DNA of 64,000 bases from Owenia fusiformis (lineage: Eukaryota; Annelida; Polychaeta; Sabellida; Oweniidae): NCBI GenBank assembly GCA_903813345.2, contig CAIIXF020000002.1, forward strand, positions 7,247,772 to 7,311,771, written 5' to 3'. How positions within the stretch are numbered: position 1 is the stretch's first letter; the number at the start of each line of letters is the position of its first letter. A program made the position numbers and the translations under genes. The notes under the pieces were generated by a model. The model was not told the origin of the DNA and ran no database searches. It saw only the letters and a program-made list of their open reading frames with translations. Positions 48,700 through 60,311 of this stretch are shown one piece after another.

Positions 48700-48713
48700 G
48701 TTACCATGGCAAC
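48700..48713. promoter_or_regulatory. RFX X-box motif
   Basis: GTTACCATGGCAAC is an exact fit to the X-box consensus (GTTNCCATGGNAAC) bound by RFX factors, which drive ciliary genes in animals. It lies about 1.15 kb upstream of the EMI-FAS1 start codon. Its target gene is unknown. Confidence 0.45.
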
Positions 48714-49914
48714 GGAGCCCCCTGTTCAAACCAGGAGTGAATAACATGACACACCCGGTGTTTTATTAAGTCCATATTCGTGGCATTCCTGTTATCAAAT
48801 GATACTAAAATCCTTCCCTAAAAGCCAGCCAAAACTGTTTATGAGTTAACATTGGCCAATCCTGGAGAAGTTATGAATTGATTCTTCCAAGTTGTTGTTT
48901 CAATAAATTCTTGTAAATGTACATGAAATATAAACGAGGCGATTCTCTATTTTTGAAAGAAACTAGAGGATATCTGAACCTTTGAGTTTTGGATCTGTTT
49001 GTATATTTCTGAGTCAGCATCTGACAAGAAAAGAGAATTGATGCCCACGAGCTCTGAATGACCCGAAAAGCACCCCACCTTGTACACGGGTGCTAACCGG
49101 ACCTCCTGATACCGTGAGCTAAACTTGGCGGTATTATGGCTAATGCAAGGGGCTATATGTCTTAGGGAGCTCGGCGGTATGTTTAGCTCATAGTGGATCC
49201 TCATTCCTCAAATGCTCAACATATATTTGGTTGGCCCCATTGTTGGAGTTTTACTTTATAAGGCTAAATCAACTGAGAAATCATTTTAGAAATGTGTAAT
49301 TGAAGCTATTTTCAAGACGCGAGACCAAACTCTCGAAAGGGTTAGCTATGTGCCAGACTGTCTGTAGTTTTACATAGCAAATGACCTGCCATTGTCTATA
49401 ATAAGTTGATCCGACCTGACCTTATTCAAGGCTATACCAGATATGTTTGAAGCCCTACCTGTGATAGATGATGGACCATTTGTTAGAGGAACGAACCTAG
49501 AAGACCTAGATGAGTGCCGTTAACCACTAAATAGCTAAATCTTTTTTCTGAAAGTGAACCCAGATTTTTTCCATCATATCAATCGAAGTCTTAATGTTTT
49601 TCTTATCAGTATTCTGACAGTTTGTCGAATCCAGCCTTCGGTTATAATTTTACCTTTTCATCCAATCCCGGTGTGAAATAAATTGCTCTTCTCATTAAGT
49701 TATCAGACTTATAATACAAAAATAATACCAATTGTGTCAGCATATACTAGATTTATAAAAAGGAATCAACATTTCTTACGACCTCATCTAGGTTAAAACA
49801 ACTTTTAAGTCTTAATTACATAATTTCAAATTATACCGAACACGACATTCACAAATAGACTAGGTGCGAGTAGAAATAATCTTGATTTACGTCATTAAAT
49901 ATTCAAAATTCAGT
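48714..49914. other. No recognisable gene
   Basis: Short overlapping frames only. An 85-codon minus frame at 48947-49204 shows no motif. Confidence 0.35.
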
Positions 49915-50222
49915 CAAAGTGATGTCATGTTTGAAATCTGCATGTAAAAGTACATCTAGAAATATGGTTTCGAAAATTGTTTATCAACTTTGAAAATTTA
50001 ATTTTTTTTGAAATGTGACTTCTTGTTCGGGTTGATTCTCCATAGACCCCATTATACAAAATCACAAAAAGTGAAATATCTTTTCTTGTATTGGATAGAT
50101 AACATTTTCTTTCACTGGACATATTCCAATTCGCATAACTATTAGATACATAAAGGTTATATGAAAATTGAACCATTAAAACAGATGTTATTAAAGTTAA
50201 AGTGAACTTTCTCCTATACTCG
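49915..50222 (+). repeat. Dispersed repeat family B, copy 2 (partner 27285-27605)
   Basis: Same orientation and word order as copy 1, including TTATCAACTTTGAAAATT and TTATATGAAAATTGA. It is moderately diverged. Confidence 0.8.
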
Positions 50223-51782
50223 CCATGCTATCTGACCCGAACGAGCCACCTGGTGGTGAATCTGGTAACTACCTACTCGCATCTGCGTTATTGCGGAAAT
50301 AGTTAGTCAGACACACCCGCCTACTCGACAGTATCCTTATTATTTTCTGAGGCACGATTTGCTTCATTTAATATGATATATGTGGGCAATTTAACCCTTT
50401 GTCTGACACCCGTATACAGTCTTGGAAGATATATGCCCAGTAACTTTCGACACTTAAAGCCTCTCGGAGTGAGACGGTTTCCAGAACACCACTTTTTCGT
50501 ATTATGTATTTATAGCGTTTGTAAATTATTGTGGTTATAATGTAATGTTTGTCGACATGTATCCTAAAATGAGAGGTAACTTAGAGAAAAGCAATCAATC
50601 TTTAAGTTATCCCTACGTTTCGAAATGTATTTGGAAGCATATGTTTGTTGATGCTTCAAAACTCACGTCTTTCGAGAGTATTTCATCATAACAATTCTTG
50701 ATCGTGTGACCTCCATTATGGAGAGAATGAATCCGCGATTGTAATAAGGATTTTTAAATCTTTAAAAACGAACCATTTCAAGACAGTTACTAGCTTATAA
50801 CTTTTGTGGGTTTTATTGCGGCCACATTACTCAAGGGAACGATTTTTATTGTTCAATGATCCAAAACAGTTTTGTTTATTGTTCCCATAAAAACCAAAAA
50901 CCACTTAAGCCTACCTGCTTTAATCCTAGGGCAGTCTATGGCATTCAAAATTCAAGAACATCGGTTTGAAATCCACCAAACACAACCAGGAAACTACCTG
51001 GAACTTAAAATAAAACTAGTTTGAAAATGTCCATTAAACATGGCTTTAAAAAAGTAGAGTCTTCTAGAACTTAATCCATATTTATATATTGAATGCGTAC
51101 TTAAACTCAATCGAAATATGTGATTCCATGTAAAATTATGCACGGAAATTTTATCGAAATTAAAAAAAATTATGATATATTTAATTCACATACTTACAGT
51201 TTTATGGTTAGTGCTTCCCCAGAATATGTGAGCCTTGTGACAAAGCGTGTCTCCCTTTTTGTCAAAACATTCTTGCGCTGTATTTTTGCGAGTATAATAA
51301 GAAGTCTTTGGGGAATTGCGCCGATTCGCTAACACCAAAGGCAATTAAATGCGAACTTGATATTAGTGTATCACTTGAGCCTCAGCTAAACTTTTTTGTA
51401 AATCACATGGATATCTAATGCAATCTGACATCTGTTTTTCTTGGTGGGTAGGTGTTTGTCCAACATACAGCTGGGTTCCTATGTGTTTTTAATCTGATAG
51501 GCCATTCAAGGTTAATAACATGTTTAACGTCCCCCGTTAAGAGACACAATCTTAAGCGGTTGGGATGGAGCAGAAATATATTAAAAAACACAAATCTTTA
51601 TATCTGTCAAATATCAAATATATAACAAACATTGAATAGTGTGACTGATAAAATACCTAGACGCAATATGGGATGCGGCGATCCAAAAACAGCACTTTGA
51701 AAATCATAAGCAACAACAAGCAAGGATGGGTACCATCAATCAAATTAGTAGTTAGCTGATTGTTTTAAAGGCTATGATTTAT
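50223..51782. other. No recognisable gene
   Basis: AT-rich non-coding DNA without repeats I could pair inside the window. Confidence 0.35.
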
Positions 51783-51834
51783 CTATTTATACAGATGTGA
51801 TACAAGGTCTATTTATACAGATGTGATACAAGGT
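51783..51834 (+). repeat. Perfect two-copy 26-bp tandem duplication
   Basis: CTATTTATACAGATGTGATA plus CAAGGT occurs at 51783-51808 and again at 51809-51834 with no mismatch. Confidence 0.95.
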
Positions 51835-53030
51835 CTAGATTTTTCACTTTACTATGTGAATTTAATTCATGGTTTTATTCAAACAAAATCAATAAGCATG
51901 GAAATATTGTTAAAATCAAAGAACTCCTTTCACTATAATATTTTTCTTGTTTTCCGAAAATTTCCTCATATGATTTTAGTAGGGAAGGACGTTAAACATG
52001 AATTTTTCATTGAATGACCTTATCATAGAGGCTATTAAGCTACAAGATATGGCTATCTGAGCCTCTGAAATACTTTTTTTGCGTGGGTTGTTTGTCCAGG
52101 TTGGAAATACGTTGAACTTCTTATTCCCGAAGAATTTCCTCCAAATGTTTTTTGCTCCCTCGAGCGATGAAATCATAGGTGAAAAGATGAGTGAAAGAGA
52201 GAAGATTCCTCGTCAACCGTACGAATTAATAAAGCTGGTCATCCAATCTATCTAAATAACTCAACAATAAATAAATAAGTTATGATGATTATTCTTGAGC
52301 AAAGTTTTCCCGACCCTTTGTATCATTTAGCTCTTGATGTGTACAATTTCCAAAATGTTTGATGTGATCGAATTTGGAGTTCAGAATCTCTAGAAAAGGA
52401 TGAATAAAATAATTAATGGAAAATTGGGACATACCCCAGGCCCAATCCAAAAGCATATATAGCAACGGTGTAGTATTAATAACCATATCAGTAGTGCCAA
52501 TTACTAACCCCCATGTGTGTAGCCAACAAGCACTTTTAACCTATCAAAATAAACAAAATGTAATATGATGTAAACTAAAATCGGTGGCAGGGCAATTTAC
52601 AGACTTGAAAGAAACAAGCATATAATTAGACCATTGGTTTGTAAAAAAAACAGAACTTAAAATAGCTGAATTTTACATAGGTTGTTACACATAGAATTTA
52701 ATATCCGCCAAAACAAATGAAATGGCATTTATTTATATTTTTTAACCTTTGAATATAAAGAGCGACTAAAAAAGTTACTAACACTGACAATGGGAGAATA
52801 CAATGGTTTTAGTTCTTGTTGACCTTTGTTGACCTACCTTTTTGGAAAAAAACAATACTTTTGTGATGAGGTGATTGAATTAGGGTTACAACAAAACCAA
52901 CATTTCCCCCCTCACCCTAAAAAAAATTGCGACTTGTAGCCTTATAAAAAATGTAAAAATGATTTTCCGTAAAGCTGGTTAAGAAGCTGAAGCTGGTTAA
53001 GAAGCTATACATGTCTTTCAACTCTTGGGC
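51835..53030. other. No recognisable gene
   Basis: Non-coding, with only short unremarkable frames. Confidence 0.35.
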
Positions 53031-53395
53031 TCCCCGGGGGGGGGGGGTACTCGCATTTATTGGCTATATGGGGACGTGCAGCTAAAGTGGGTCACATTTT
53101 CGCCGAAAAAGCCCTAGATGTTTGTCCCATTTTAAAGAAAAAAAAACTAGATATGGGTCCCATTTTGATGAAAAAATCCCTAGAACTGGGTCTTCTTTTT
53201 GAAAAAAAATCGCCGGATGTGGGTCTTGTTTTTTAAAAATGACCTTGAGGTGGGTTTATTTTTGAAAGAAACCGCCAGATGTTGGTCCAATTTTAGAGAA
53301 AAAATCCCTAGATGTGGGTGGATATTTTGAGTCTCAGCGGCACCCCCTGTACAAAAAATTGACCAGTACCCCCCCCCCCGCCGGGATGGTCTCTC
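53031..53395. mobile_element. Poly-G-bounded inverted-repeat element with internal 30-35-bp minisatellite
   Basis: The left end has CCCCGGGGG running into a G-tract and then TACT. The right end has AGTAC, a C-tract and CCGGGA, the inverse arrangement. Inside are about eight units of a TAGATGTGGGTCCCATTTT-like sequence followed by an A-rich run. An 82-codon minus frame only translates these units. Confidence 0.7.
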
Positions 53396-53524
53396 ATGCC
53401 TGGCTACGCCCATGATCTTGGTGGTCAATGTCCTTGGTAATAAAAGGTTTCCAAAGTGTTTAATTCTGAAAGAGGATCAGGACGTGGCTTACATCGTATT
53501 ATGATATGGTAACGTTGATGCTCA

Positions 53525-53831
53525 TTACAGGGAAACGATTTGAAATGCGATACTAGAAGGCATTTGGATAAGGGCTAAATCTGCCAACCATATTGAATTT
53601 AGGTCTAGTAGCTTTGAAAATAAATTTTTGACTAAGTTAGACATGCTATCAAAATCATGTATTTTGATTTTTCCATTTTTTATGATGAAGTGGCGAAATG
53701 ACCAATGTCGGCCGTTGGTGTAACCACGTTGCTGTAACAAGTTGTCACATTCTGTAACAGTTTCCAGCGGAGACATTTTGTCATGTGATTCCACCTGGTT
53801 TATTATGGAAACGCCTGTTGAATACAAACGT
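53525..53831 (-). CDS. Possible exon of a protein-kinase-like gene (PKDCC/secretory-kinase type), uncertain
   Basis: Behind an ATATCAG acceptor at 53832-53834 an open frame reads RLYSTGVSIINQVES, PLETVTECDNLLQQRGY, WSFRHFIIKNGKIKIHDFDS and on to a stop at 53525. RHFII then NGKIKIHDFDS resembles kinase subdomains VI-VII (catalytic-loop position, short turn, then the DFG Asp) in the divergent form with DFD seen in extracellular kinase-like proteins. No ATP loop or neighbouring exon was found, so it may be a stray exon, a pseudogene or chance. Confidence 0.3.
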
Positions 53832-53862
53832 CTGATATAAAGATATCCATTATTGTAGATTA

Positions 53863-54245
53863 AGCCCAATATACACAAATGGGGCAAAATCCTACTTGCT
53901 CCATCTGGTCCCATCTTGCCCCGAAGAATCCCAACTTGTCCCATTTAATCCCATGGAGTTCCATGGGACCCCAGCAACTTTACCCAATCGAGGGCCACGG
54001 AAATGATGTAATTAAATTGATCAAAAGTCTCACGATGCCCATAGCAAGAATGGACTTCAAAGGACTTCATAGGCCTTTAATCGGGCCCCACGTGGGAACT
54101 CATGGGACTCAAGGGGTAAAAGTCCGACGGAGTCCCGTGGAGTCCCACGGAATCCATGGGGCAAAGCCCACGAGGTCTCACGAAGTCCCACGCAATGTTA
54201 AGTCTATGTAGGTCCTAACTTGGCCCCATTGGTGTATGTTGGGCT
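53863..54245. mobile_element. 383-bp MITE, TTA target duplication
   Basis: The ends AGCCCAATATACACAAATGG and (inverted) AGCCCAACATACACCAATGG carry TTA outside on both sides (53860-53862 and 54246-54248). The TTA duplication suggests PIF/Harbinger-type mobilisation. The interior is full of TCCCATGG/CCATGGGA and GTCCCACG-like words in both orientations. Two frames of 110-139 codons crossing it are by-products. Confidence 0.8.
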
Positions 54246-54349
54246 TTAGGGAACTATATGTATTAAGAAAGAATAAAGTATATAAGCTGAAAGTCCTGCA
54301 TACAAACCCAAACATGTTTATCAAACTAAAACAAGTCAAGGGTCACTTA

Positions 54350-54838
54350 CACCCCAGTCACATTTCCTGCGGCCGCCGTGCGGTCTATCATTTCTGCGGC
54401 CAGTTGCTTTTCTACGCTCGCCGCAGAATTTCTGCGCTCTCATACTTTTGCAGTCACATTTCCCACGGCAGCCGCACGGTGAATTTTAAATTTCTGTTGA
54501 TAAATAATACTTTTTTTCATTTATTTTCATCAGGACAATTTATAAATGTTATTCATAGTGCTAGGATGTAATATCAAATGAAAAGTGATCGTGAAACATT
54601 GACAAATAATGATTCAATCTTGTTGAGCCAGTTGATTTCTACGGGACCTCAGAAATGAACAAATATTATAACTCCGAGTTTTAATTTCTACGGCGACCCT
54701 GCGGCCTGTAAAAAGCTGGATACGCCGTACGGAGGCCGCAAGGCGAGCGTAGTTTTTCTACGCTCGCCGCAGAAATACACTGATTTAATTGATCTGCGGT
54801 CGACGCACGCCCTCCGTGCGACAAATGTGACTGGGGTG
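54350..54838. mobile_element. 489-bp MITE, CACCCCAGTCACATTT ends, TTA duplication
   Basis: CACCCCAGTCACATTT at 54350 and its exact inverse ending at 54838, with TTA at 54347-54349 and 54839-54841. GC-rich subterminal parts (CTACGCTCGCCGCAGAA occurs in both halves) stand out from the AT-rich surroundings. Probably Harbinger-mobilised. Confidence 0.85.
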
Positions 54839-54849
54839 TTAGATACAGT

Positions 54850-54959
54850 AGTACAATAACGTCATTTCAAAGGGCAATATAGTGAAATATTGGTCCAAGG
54901 GCCGCAGGCCCAAGGTCCAATATTTCACTATTTTGCCCGCAGAAATGACGTTATTACTA
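54850..54959. repeat. 110-bp near-perfect palindrome
   Basis: AATAACGTCATTTC, GGGCAATATAGTGAAATATT and GGTCCAAGGGCC are each mirrored around about 54905 with almost no spacer. ATTGCCCGACTAAAGTCATT-like words continue to about 55110, so the palindrome may be one end of a longer element. Confidence 0.85.
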
Positions 54960-56437
54960 TTATTACCACCGTTAATGCCCAGGGTTGAAATAGCAAATTT
55001 GAAATAGAAAATCTTACGCACTGAACGATATCACTTTTCCCGGGAAACATAGCCGGGCGGATAATGTCATTATTGCCCGACTAAAGTCATTAACGCCCGA
55101 CACAATATTGCTCACGTCAATATAGCAATTTAAATGCCTTCTCAACTAGTACTAAACCCCTAGAACAGGCCCTGCAAGGTGGTAATAATCTCTATATCTT
55201 CCAGGTTTGTATGTATGCCTAAGAACTCGATTTCGCTGAAAAGCAGCTTTGTTCATCACTAGATTACATAAACATACGAGAAGCAACCGCAATATCCTTT
55301 ATCAACTTTTTTTGGATCGTATATGATTAATTGCTCACCAAGGGCAGAGTGCTATGATTTCTTATCAAAGTTAAAAGTCATGAGAAAAGTTTAGACTAAA
55401 ACATTAAACATAAAGTGGTTTAGTGTTTTACTAGGTTAACCCTGATCTGCGTTATGTTAAGTTTGTAAATTGGTTTTAAGATATATTCTTTCGAAAAGCA
55501 TTTGGGTTAATCGTTTGACTTCGCTTCTTAAAAGAGAGCTTCATCTTCGGTATAACTAGTTTAGATGCGCGCAGACCAGGGTAGGTGTCGAAATAGCCTG
55601 CATCTGATTGGTAACATAACCTTAATTTGAAGTACAGTTTACCACTCTATGCGGACGGAGCCTGTGGGAAATATTTGGTGCTGATGTAACGGTAAATTTG
55701 AAAATATTTTCCACAAAACAGAAAGTTGAATGGAAAAAGTGTATGTCGTAGTATTGATCAATAAATTATGTTTTGCCCAGAACACTGAATGACATTTACC
55801 CCCTATTCAATCTTAATCTATTTGAGATTGTACGTTACAACGGTCAACGGTACACTGCTGGGTTGAGTCTAACGAAGCATTTTTATAACGAAGGTTAGCG
55901 AAAAAATTGTGTCCACACTGGCTTTTTCCAACCCTAACGAAGCAATTATTTGGTATTACACTGCACTTAAAATGCTTCGTTGCGCGTGCGCATTACTCAT
56001 CTGCCCCATCCACTTATTATGATTAATATTTTTATTCTTTTGATATAAACCATTGATCAAACTCAAAAATCTAATTTTTAATCTTTATTTTAACAAATCA
56101 GCACAGAAAAAGACTAGTTCAAAATTCTCGGGAAAATAAAACAAGATGAATGTGATCATTCGGTACACATGTCCATACATTTTTCCTATCATTTCGATTT
56201 TTATATGTTTCAGCTGTCAATACGATTACAAGTATAGTTTTCATTTTCTATCATTTCCTTGGGAAAACATATGGAATAAAAATAGGCCTATGTTAATTAC
56301 TAGGAGGAATTGGATTTGGGGTTTATACAGACGACTAGTATGTATTATCGTATAAAAACGTTCAATTTCCAAATGGACTTCTCAGTTATATTCCAAATAG
56401 TGTAGCCATTACTAAAATATCTCGGTGTTCGGCTGAT
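54960..56437. other. No gene; small inverted repeat near 55867-55985
   Basis: ACGAAGCATTTT near 55873 pairs with AAAATGCTTCGT near 55969. An NRF1-like TGCGCGTGCGCA follows at 55981-55992. Open frames here have no motif. Confidence 0.35.
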
Positions 56438-56859
56438 GGTTTAACTCACGCGGTTCTAACTTCGATCGTTAATTTGAATTTTCGACCTACCAGATGCTCG
56501 AAAATCAAGGATTATGAGTCTCATACTGCACCGTTTTTCTTCAAACCTATACCATTAAAATCAAAACAAAATTGCCTTTCTGTCGGTGCATTACTTTATT
56601 GTAAAGAGTCCCTCGTTCTAGCAGCGTTTTGGTCCCCAGCTGTTAGAAGGCCTTCTTACAGCTAGGGACCAAAATGCCGCTGGAAGTAGGGACTCTGTTT
56701 AAGAGAATAATGTACCATCAGAAAGGGATTTTTGTTATGCTTTGAATGGAACAATTTTGAAGAAAAACGTTGCAGTATGAGACTCATAATCCTTGATTTT
56801 CAAACATCCGGTTGGTCAAAAATTCAAATTAACGGTCGAAGTTAGGACCGCGTGTAACC
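56438..56859. repeat. 422-bp foldback palindrome without spacer
   Basis: Arms of about 211 bp meet at AGAAGGCCTTCT (centre 56650). Matching pieces from outside inwards: CACGCGGT, TAACTTCGA then CGTTAATTTGAATTTT, AATCAAGGATTATGAGTCTC, GTTTTTCTTCAAA, AGAGTCCCT and TTTTGGTCCC then AGCTGT. Mismatches and small gaps are few. RNA from either strand would form a long hairpin. Confidence 0.9.
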
Positions 56860-57847
56860 ACTATTTCATGACCAATTCATTTTAATATGAATATTACCCG
56901 TCTCGGCAATACATGCATATTTGAGTGAGTTTGACATAAATTAGTATGTTAATCCATCAGCCGTCCGTTGAATTCGAAAATGGCGCAAATAGGAAGAAAC
57001 TTGAATATCAGTTGTAAGCATCGTCTTACGACATATCTGAATAGTGTTTGGGGCCGGCCTAAAACATGCAGCCTCTCTTTGGCAAGTATCTGTCGACAAG
57101 AAACAATTTTGGTCACTGTTCCTCGTCCGCAGGTTTTACCGTATTTGTATACGGAAGTTTTGAAACGTAATTAATTCAATATATTTAAACATGAAGTTTA
57201 AATTCAATTACAATTTAAAATTGTCGAAGAATAAAATAATGGAACGACTAGTACAAGTGCATGTATTGCAATGGGGCGATAGCCAGTTGAATACGATTTC
57301 TGAAGAGAGACATTTTCGAATCAATCAAATCGGCTATATTCCCTGATGTGATTCACCGGGAAGCAATTGTATCAGTATCATGGAATTAACACCTTTAGAA
57401 TTACATTCAAGGTATAATTATTCGAGGCGCAAGAAAAAATTAATATTAAACATGTATGCCACAACTTTCTATTTAGTAAGCATATCTTATGTAATTTCAA
57501 AAGTTTACCCTTCCACACTTGAGACGGAGTTTTCCGAAAGAGGGACATTTAAATATTCTATTACAAGTACATGTATTGCAATGGGGCTGCCTTGCTTTGG
57601 TAAACTTTTTTTGGCTAGTGTTATAACGGCCTCGTGTATAACACCATACTTTCGCCTGTGTTCAGTAATAGTGCTATAACGTATACCGTTCAAATGATGG
57701 TAGACGGTGCATGAAGAAATCATTTTCAAATAACTTGTAATTAAACAGAAAAATTGAAATCAACCGTGCATGTAACATGCTATCAAATGAGGAGTCGTTG
57801 TTTCCAAATTTTAGGAGCTACAGGCTGGAATCTCTATCGACCATAAT
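56860..57847. other. No gene; one short direct repeat
   Basis: GCATGTATTGCAATGGGGC near 57261 recurs with one change (ACATGTATTGCAATGGGGC) near 57572. A 99-codon frame at 57380-57679 has no motif. Confidence 0.35.
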
Positions 57848-58020
57848 GCCTAGTCACATTTGTTCTACCGTACGACAGACGTAGTTTCCCAGAATCTGAG
57901 AAATATGCAGCATAAAATATAGGGATACGCACTAGCAGTACGATGTAGATTTTCTCTATCGATTTCTTAAAGCTACGGCCACCGTGCGACCGTCGACGAG
58001 CAAATGTGACCGGGGCTTTT
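57848..58020. mobile_element. Short relative of the CACCCC(A/G)GTCACATTT MITE
   Basis: CTAGTCACATTTGTTC at the left and AGCAAATGTGACCGGGG at the right are inverse and match the ends of 54350-54838. Both contain CGTGCGACCGTCGA- or CGTACGAC-type GC-rich subterminal words. It is a deletion derivative of about 170 bp. Confidence 0.6.
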
Positions 58021-59156
58021 ACTTGTATTCTGATATTTATCACATCTTAATTCTCAACTATTACTTTGTTTTATTGCGGTGCATATTTCTAATCGTATAT
58101 GTGTACGTGGTATGATTTATAGTCACCAGGGACAGCACTGGAATATTAAAGGGGGGAGGGGGTGCAACACTTTGGGTTAATTTTCTCAAAAAACTATGCC
58201 AATATTAAGTATTTTAATTGCCCAGTTTATGTGGGAAAAGCAGAAGAGGCTGTCTGTGTCTAGCTGCACGAATATACTGTGATGCAATTCCAAAATTCTA
58301 CCATATATGGGCATCATTGCCATATCTAAAATTAAACAGTCGCCATTTCTCAACCTTTCACACTTCAGAATTTGAATCGTAAGTTTTTGTCTTGCATTAA
58401 CAAAAAATAAATAAATAAAACATACAAGAAGTGATCAATTGATTAGTTAAAATCTTTTGTTTGCTGATTGTTAATTTAAAGCCAAATAAATGTTAACTTA
58501 ATAAAAAACGACAGCTTTGTTGGAAAATATCGATGTTGCATTCTGGCTGCAAATCCTCTTTGCTGTACATTACTAGGGTGAGAGAAAAAAGATGGCAGTG
58601 AAGTCTAACTGTTTGTTTATTCCAAAAAAATAATACATAACGACACACTACTGTCATCTTTATATCGGTCTATAGCCTGTGCAAAAATGGATTCAGCTAC
58701 AAAAGATATCGCTGTGTCTAATTGCAAACTTGTGTACCGAAGTCATCAGTTACAGGCCACCTAGACTTCCACCAAGTCCACTAACACGGTCATCAGTTCC
58801 ACGGTTCTCACAACGCGAATGTCGTTTTTTTCCGAACAGGGGTGGTGTATTTCGAAATTTGAGACCCTTTCCGGGTCAGTTCATGTCGTTGGTTGCAATG
58901 TATTTTTTATGTGAATAGCAAACATATAAGCTTGCAATTTAGACAGCTCCTTGAATACAAAACGCATTGACTCGTACGAAAACATTATTTTTATTGCAGT
59001 GTACAAAGTCACCTCGCCTTGTTTTGGTTTACGATCATAGGGAGAATTTCTTCATCTCGCGATTCCCATTTATTCGAAACATTGCTGTTAGACTATGTTT
59101 TAAAAAGGTCAAAAAGTGTATATATTTGCTATTGTTTCCTCGTTTATGTTGATAAT
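58021..59156. other. Non-coding; includes the 3' flank of the methyltransferase-like gene
   Basis: No motif-bearing frame. AATAAA on the minus strand at 58995-58990 lies about 160 bases beyond the stop at 59157 and could end that transcript. Confidence 0.4.
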
Positions 59157-60224
59157 TTAGAGTTTTTCTAGCCTTTTTATTTCTTCTATTACTTCAGATG
59201 TATCCATAGTTGCCCATACTTCTTGTCTTGGGTAATTTAACCAATACTTTGTTACTAAGTCTTTTTGAGTGTGTCTCCCTGGACGTTCGAACCACCCATT
59301 TCGCCAAACAGTTTCTACATCTGTTGGTATTGGACCAAAGATGTCCACATATTTATCCCTCACAAACATCGTGTTGTACCAATCAGCATCGATAAGGGTG
59401 TAGCCATATGGTTCAAGTAAGTCATACCAGGCACGCAACGAAGCCCCGTATAATATTTGCTTTTCCTTTGGCCTTTTTGAGAGAAATGTCCACTTGAAAC
59501 CATCAGTATAGTTCATGTGATAATGGATACCTGGGGGGTATACAGGATTATATTCCATACTAAAGATGTCAGCACGAACTCCAGCCTCCAGAAATGCCTT
59601 CAAAACATCCCAATCATAAGAATCTATATCAATCTTTAACACGCCTACATTCTTTGGAATGTTAAACATTTTACAAATATCCTTTACATTTTTAGGAGTG
59701 ATAATTTTAGATGTCATGTTAAGCTTTTTACTAATTTTGTCTTTCTTTATGCGACCATCCGACTTAAATCCTTTCCAACCCGCTTCCAATAATTCGCTTA
59801 CATCTGATCGCCCTTGGGCTCCTAAATCGACGCCATATTCCGCAACAGACGATGGGTATCCTTTGTCAATGAACCTCACCAGATTAATAGTAGATATATG
59901 GTTCGTTTGACTCTGCGGATGGTCATCAAAGTCATGTGATATTTGACCAATCAATTCACCGGGATGCTTTATCATTTTGTGACAGCCCCGATGCTCCCAA
60001 ATGGCCTTGATATCATTTGCAAGATTTTTCCACGTTACGTCTTGGATTTTCCATTGAATTTCGTCACAACTCGGCTGTTGTTGATTATATGATAATCCAT
60101 CTTTTGAATCTTTTTGACAAATTGTTCCATGATTATTTATTTTATGCCACATCATTAGAACAGTGACAGTAATTGCACATGCATATATGCAAATGAAGTA
60201 ATACCTTATATGTCTCAAATTCAT
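59157..60224 (-). CDS. FkbM/Methyltransf_21-like methyltransferase, type II membrane protein, intronless
   Basis: Starting at ATG 60224 (chosen because a signal anchor follows at once: MNLRHIRYYFICIYACAITV), the frame gives 355 residues. A short cytosolic end and one membrane segment come first, then a luminal stem with Cys. The catalytic domain shows VAEYGVDLGAQGRSDVSELL (SAM-binding loop), GVLKIDIDSYDWDVLKAFL (the FkbM-type KIDxDSxD strand), IFSMEYNPVYPP, then YGASLRAWYDLLEPYGYTLI. It probably methylates a glycan or small molecule in the Golgi/ER lumen; the substrate is unknown. The open frame runs 33 codons further upstream from a TTG, with no support as a start. Module M begins 87 bases upstream of the ATG. 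No introns are seen over more than 1 kb, in contrast to the EMI-FAS1 gene. Confidence 0.75.
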   Translation of the reverse strand: MNLRHIRYYFICIYACAITVTVLMMWHKINNHGTICQKDSKDGLSYNQQQPSCDEIQWKIQDVTWKNLANDIKAIWEHRGCHKMIKHPGELIGQISHDFDDHPQSQTNHISTINLVRFIDKGYPSSVAEYGVDLGAQGRSDVSELLEAGWKGFKSDGRIKKDKISKKLNMTSKIITPKNVKDICKMFNIPKNVGVLKIDIDSYDWDVLKAFLEAGVRADIFSMEYNPVYPPGIHYHMNYTDGFKWTFLSKRPKEKQILYGASLRAWYDLLEPYGYTLIDADWYNTMFVRDKYVDIFGPIPTDVETVWRNGWFERPGRHTQKDLVTKYWLNYPRQEVWATMDTSEVIEEIKRLEKL

Positions 60225-60311
60225 ATTCCACTCGTTAACTATCCTATGTTTGCAATAAGTTATATATCCTGCTCGTTGATTACTCAGATGTTTCAAGGCA
60301 ATGTTACTTAA

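Noticed and set aside
57380-57679. 99-codon frame with a hydrophobic stretch
   Set aside because: An overlapping antisense frame of similar length exists and there is no family resemblance.
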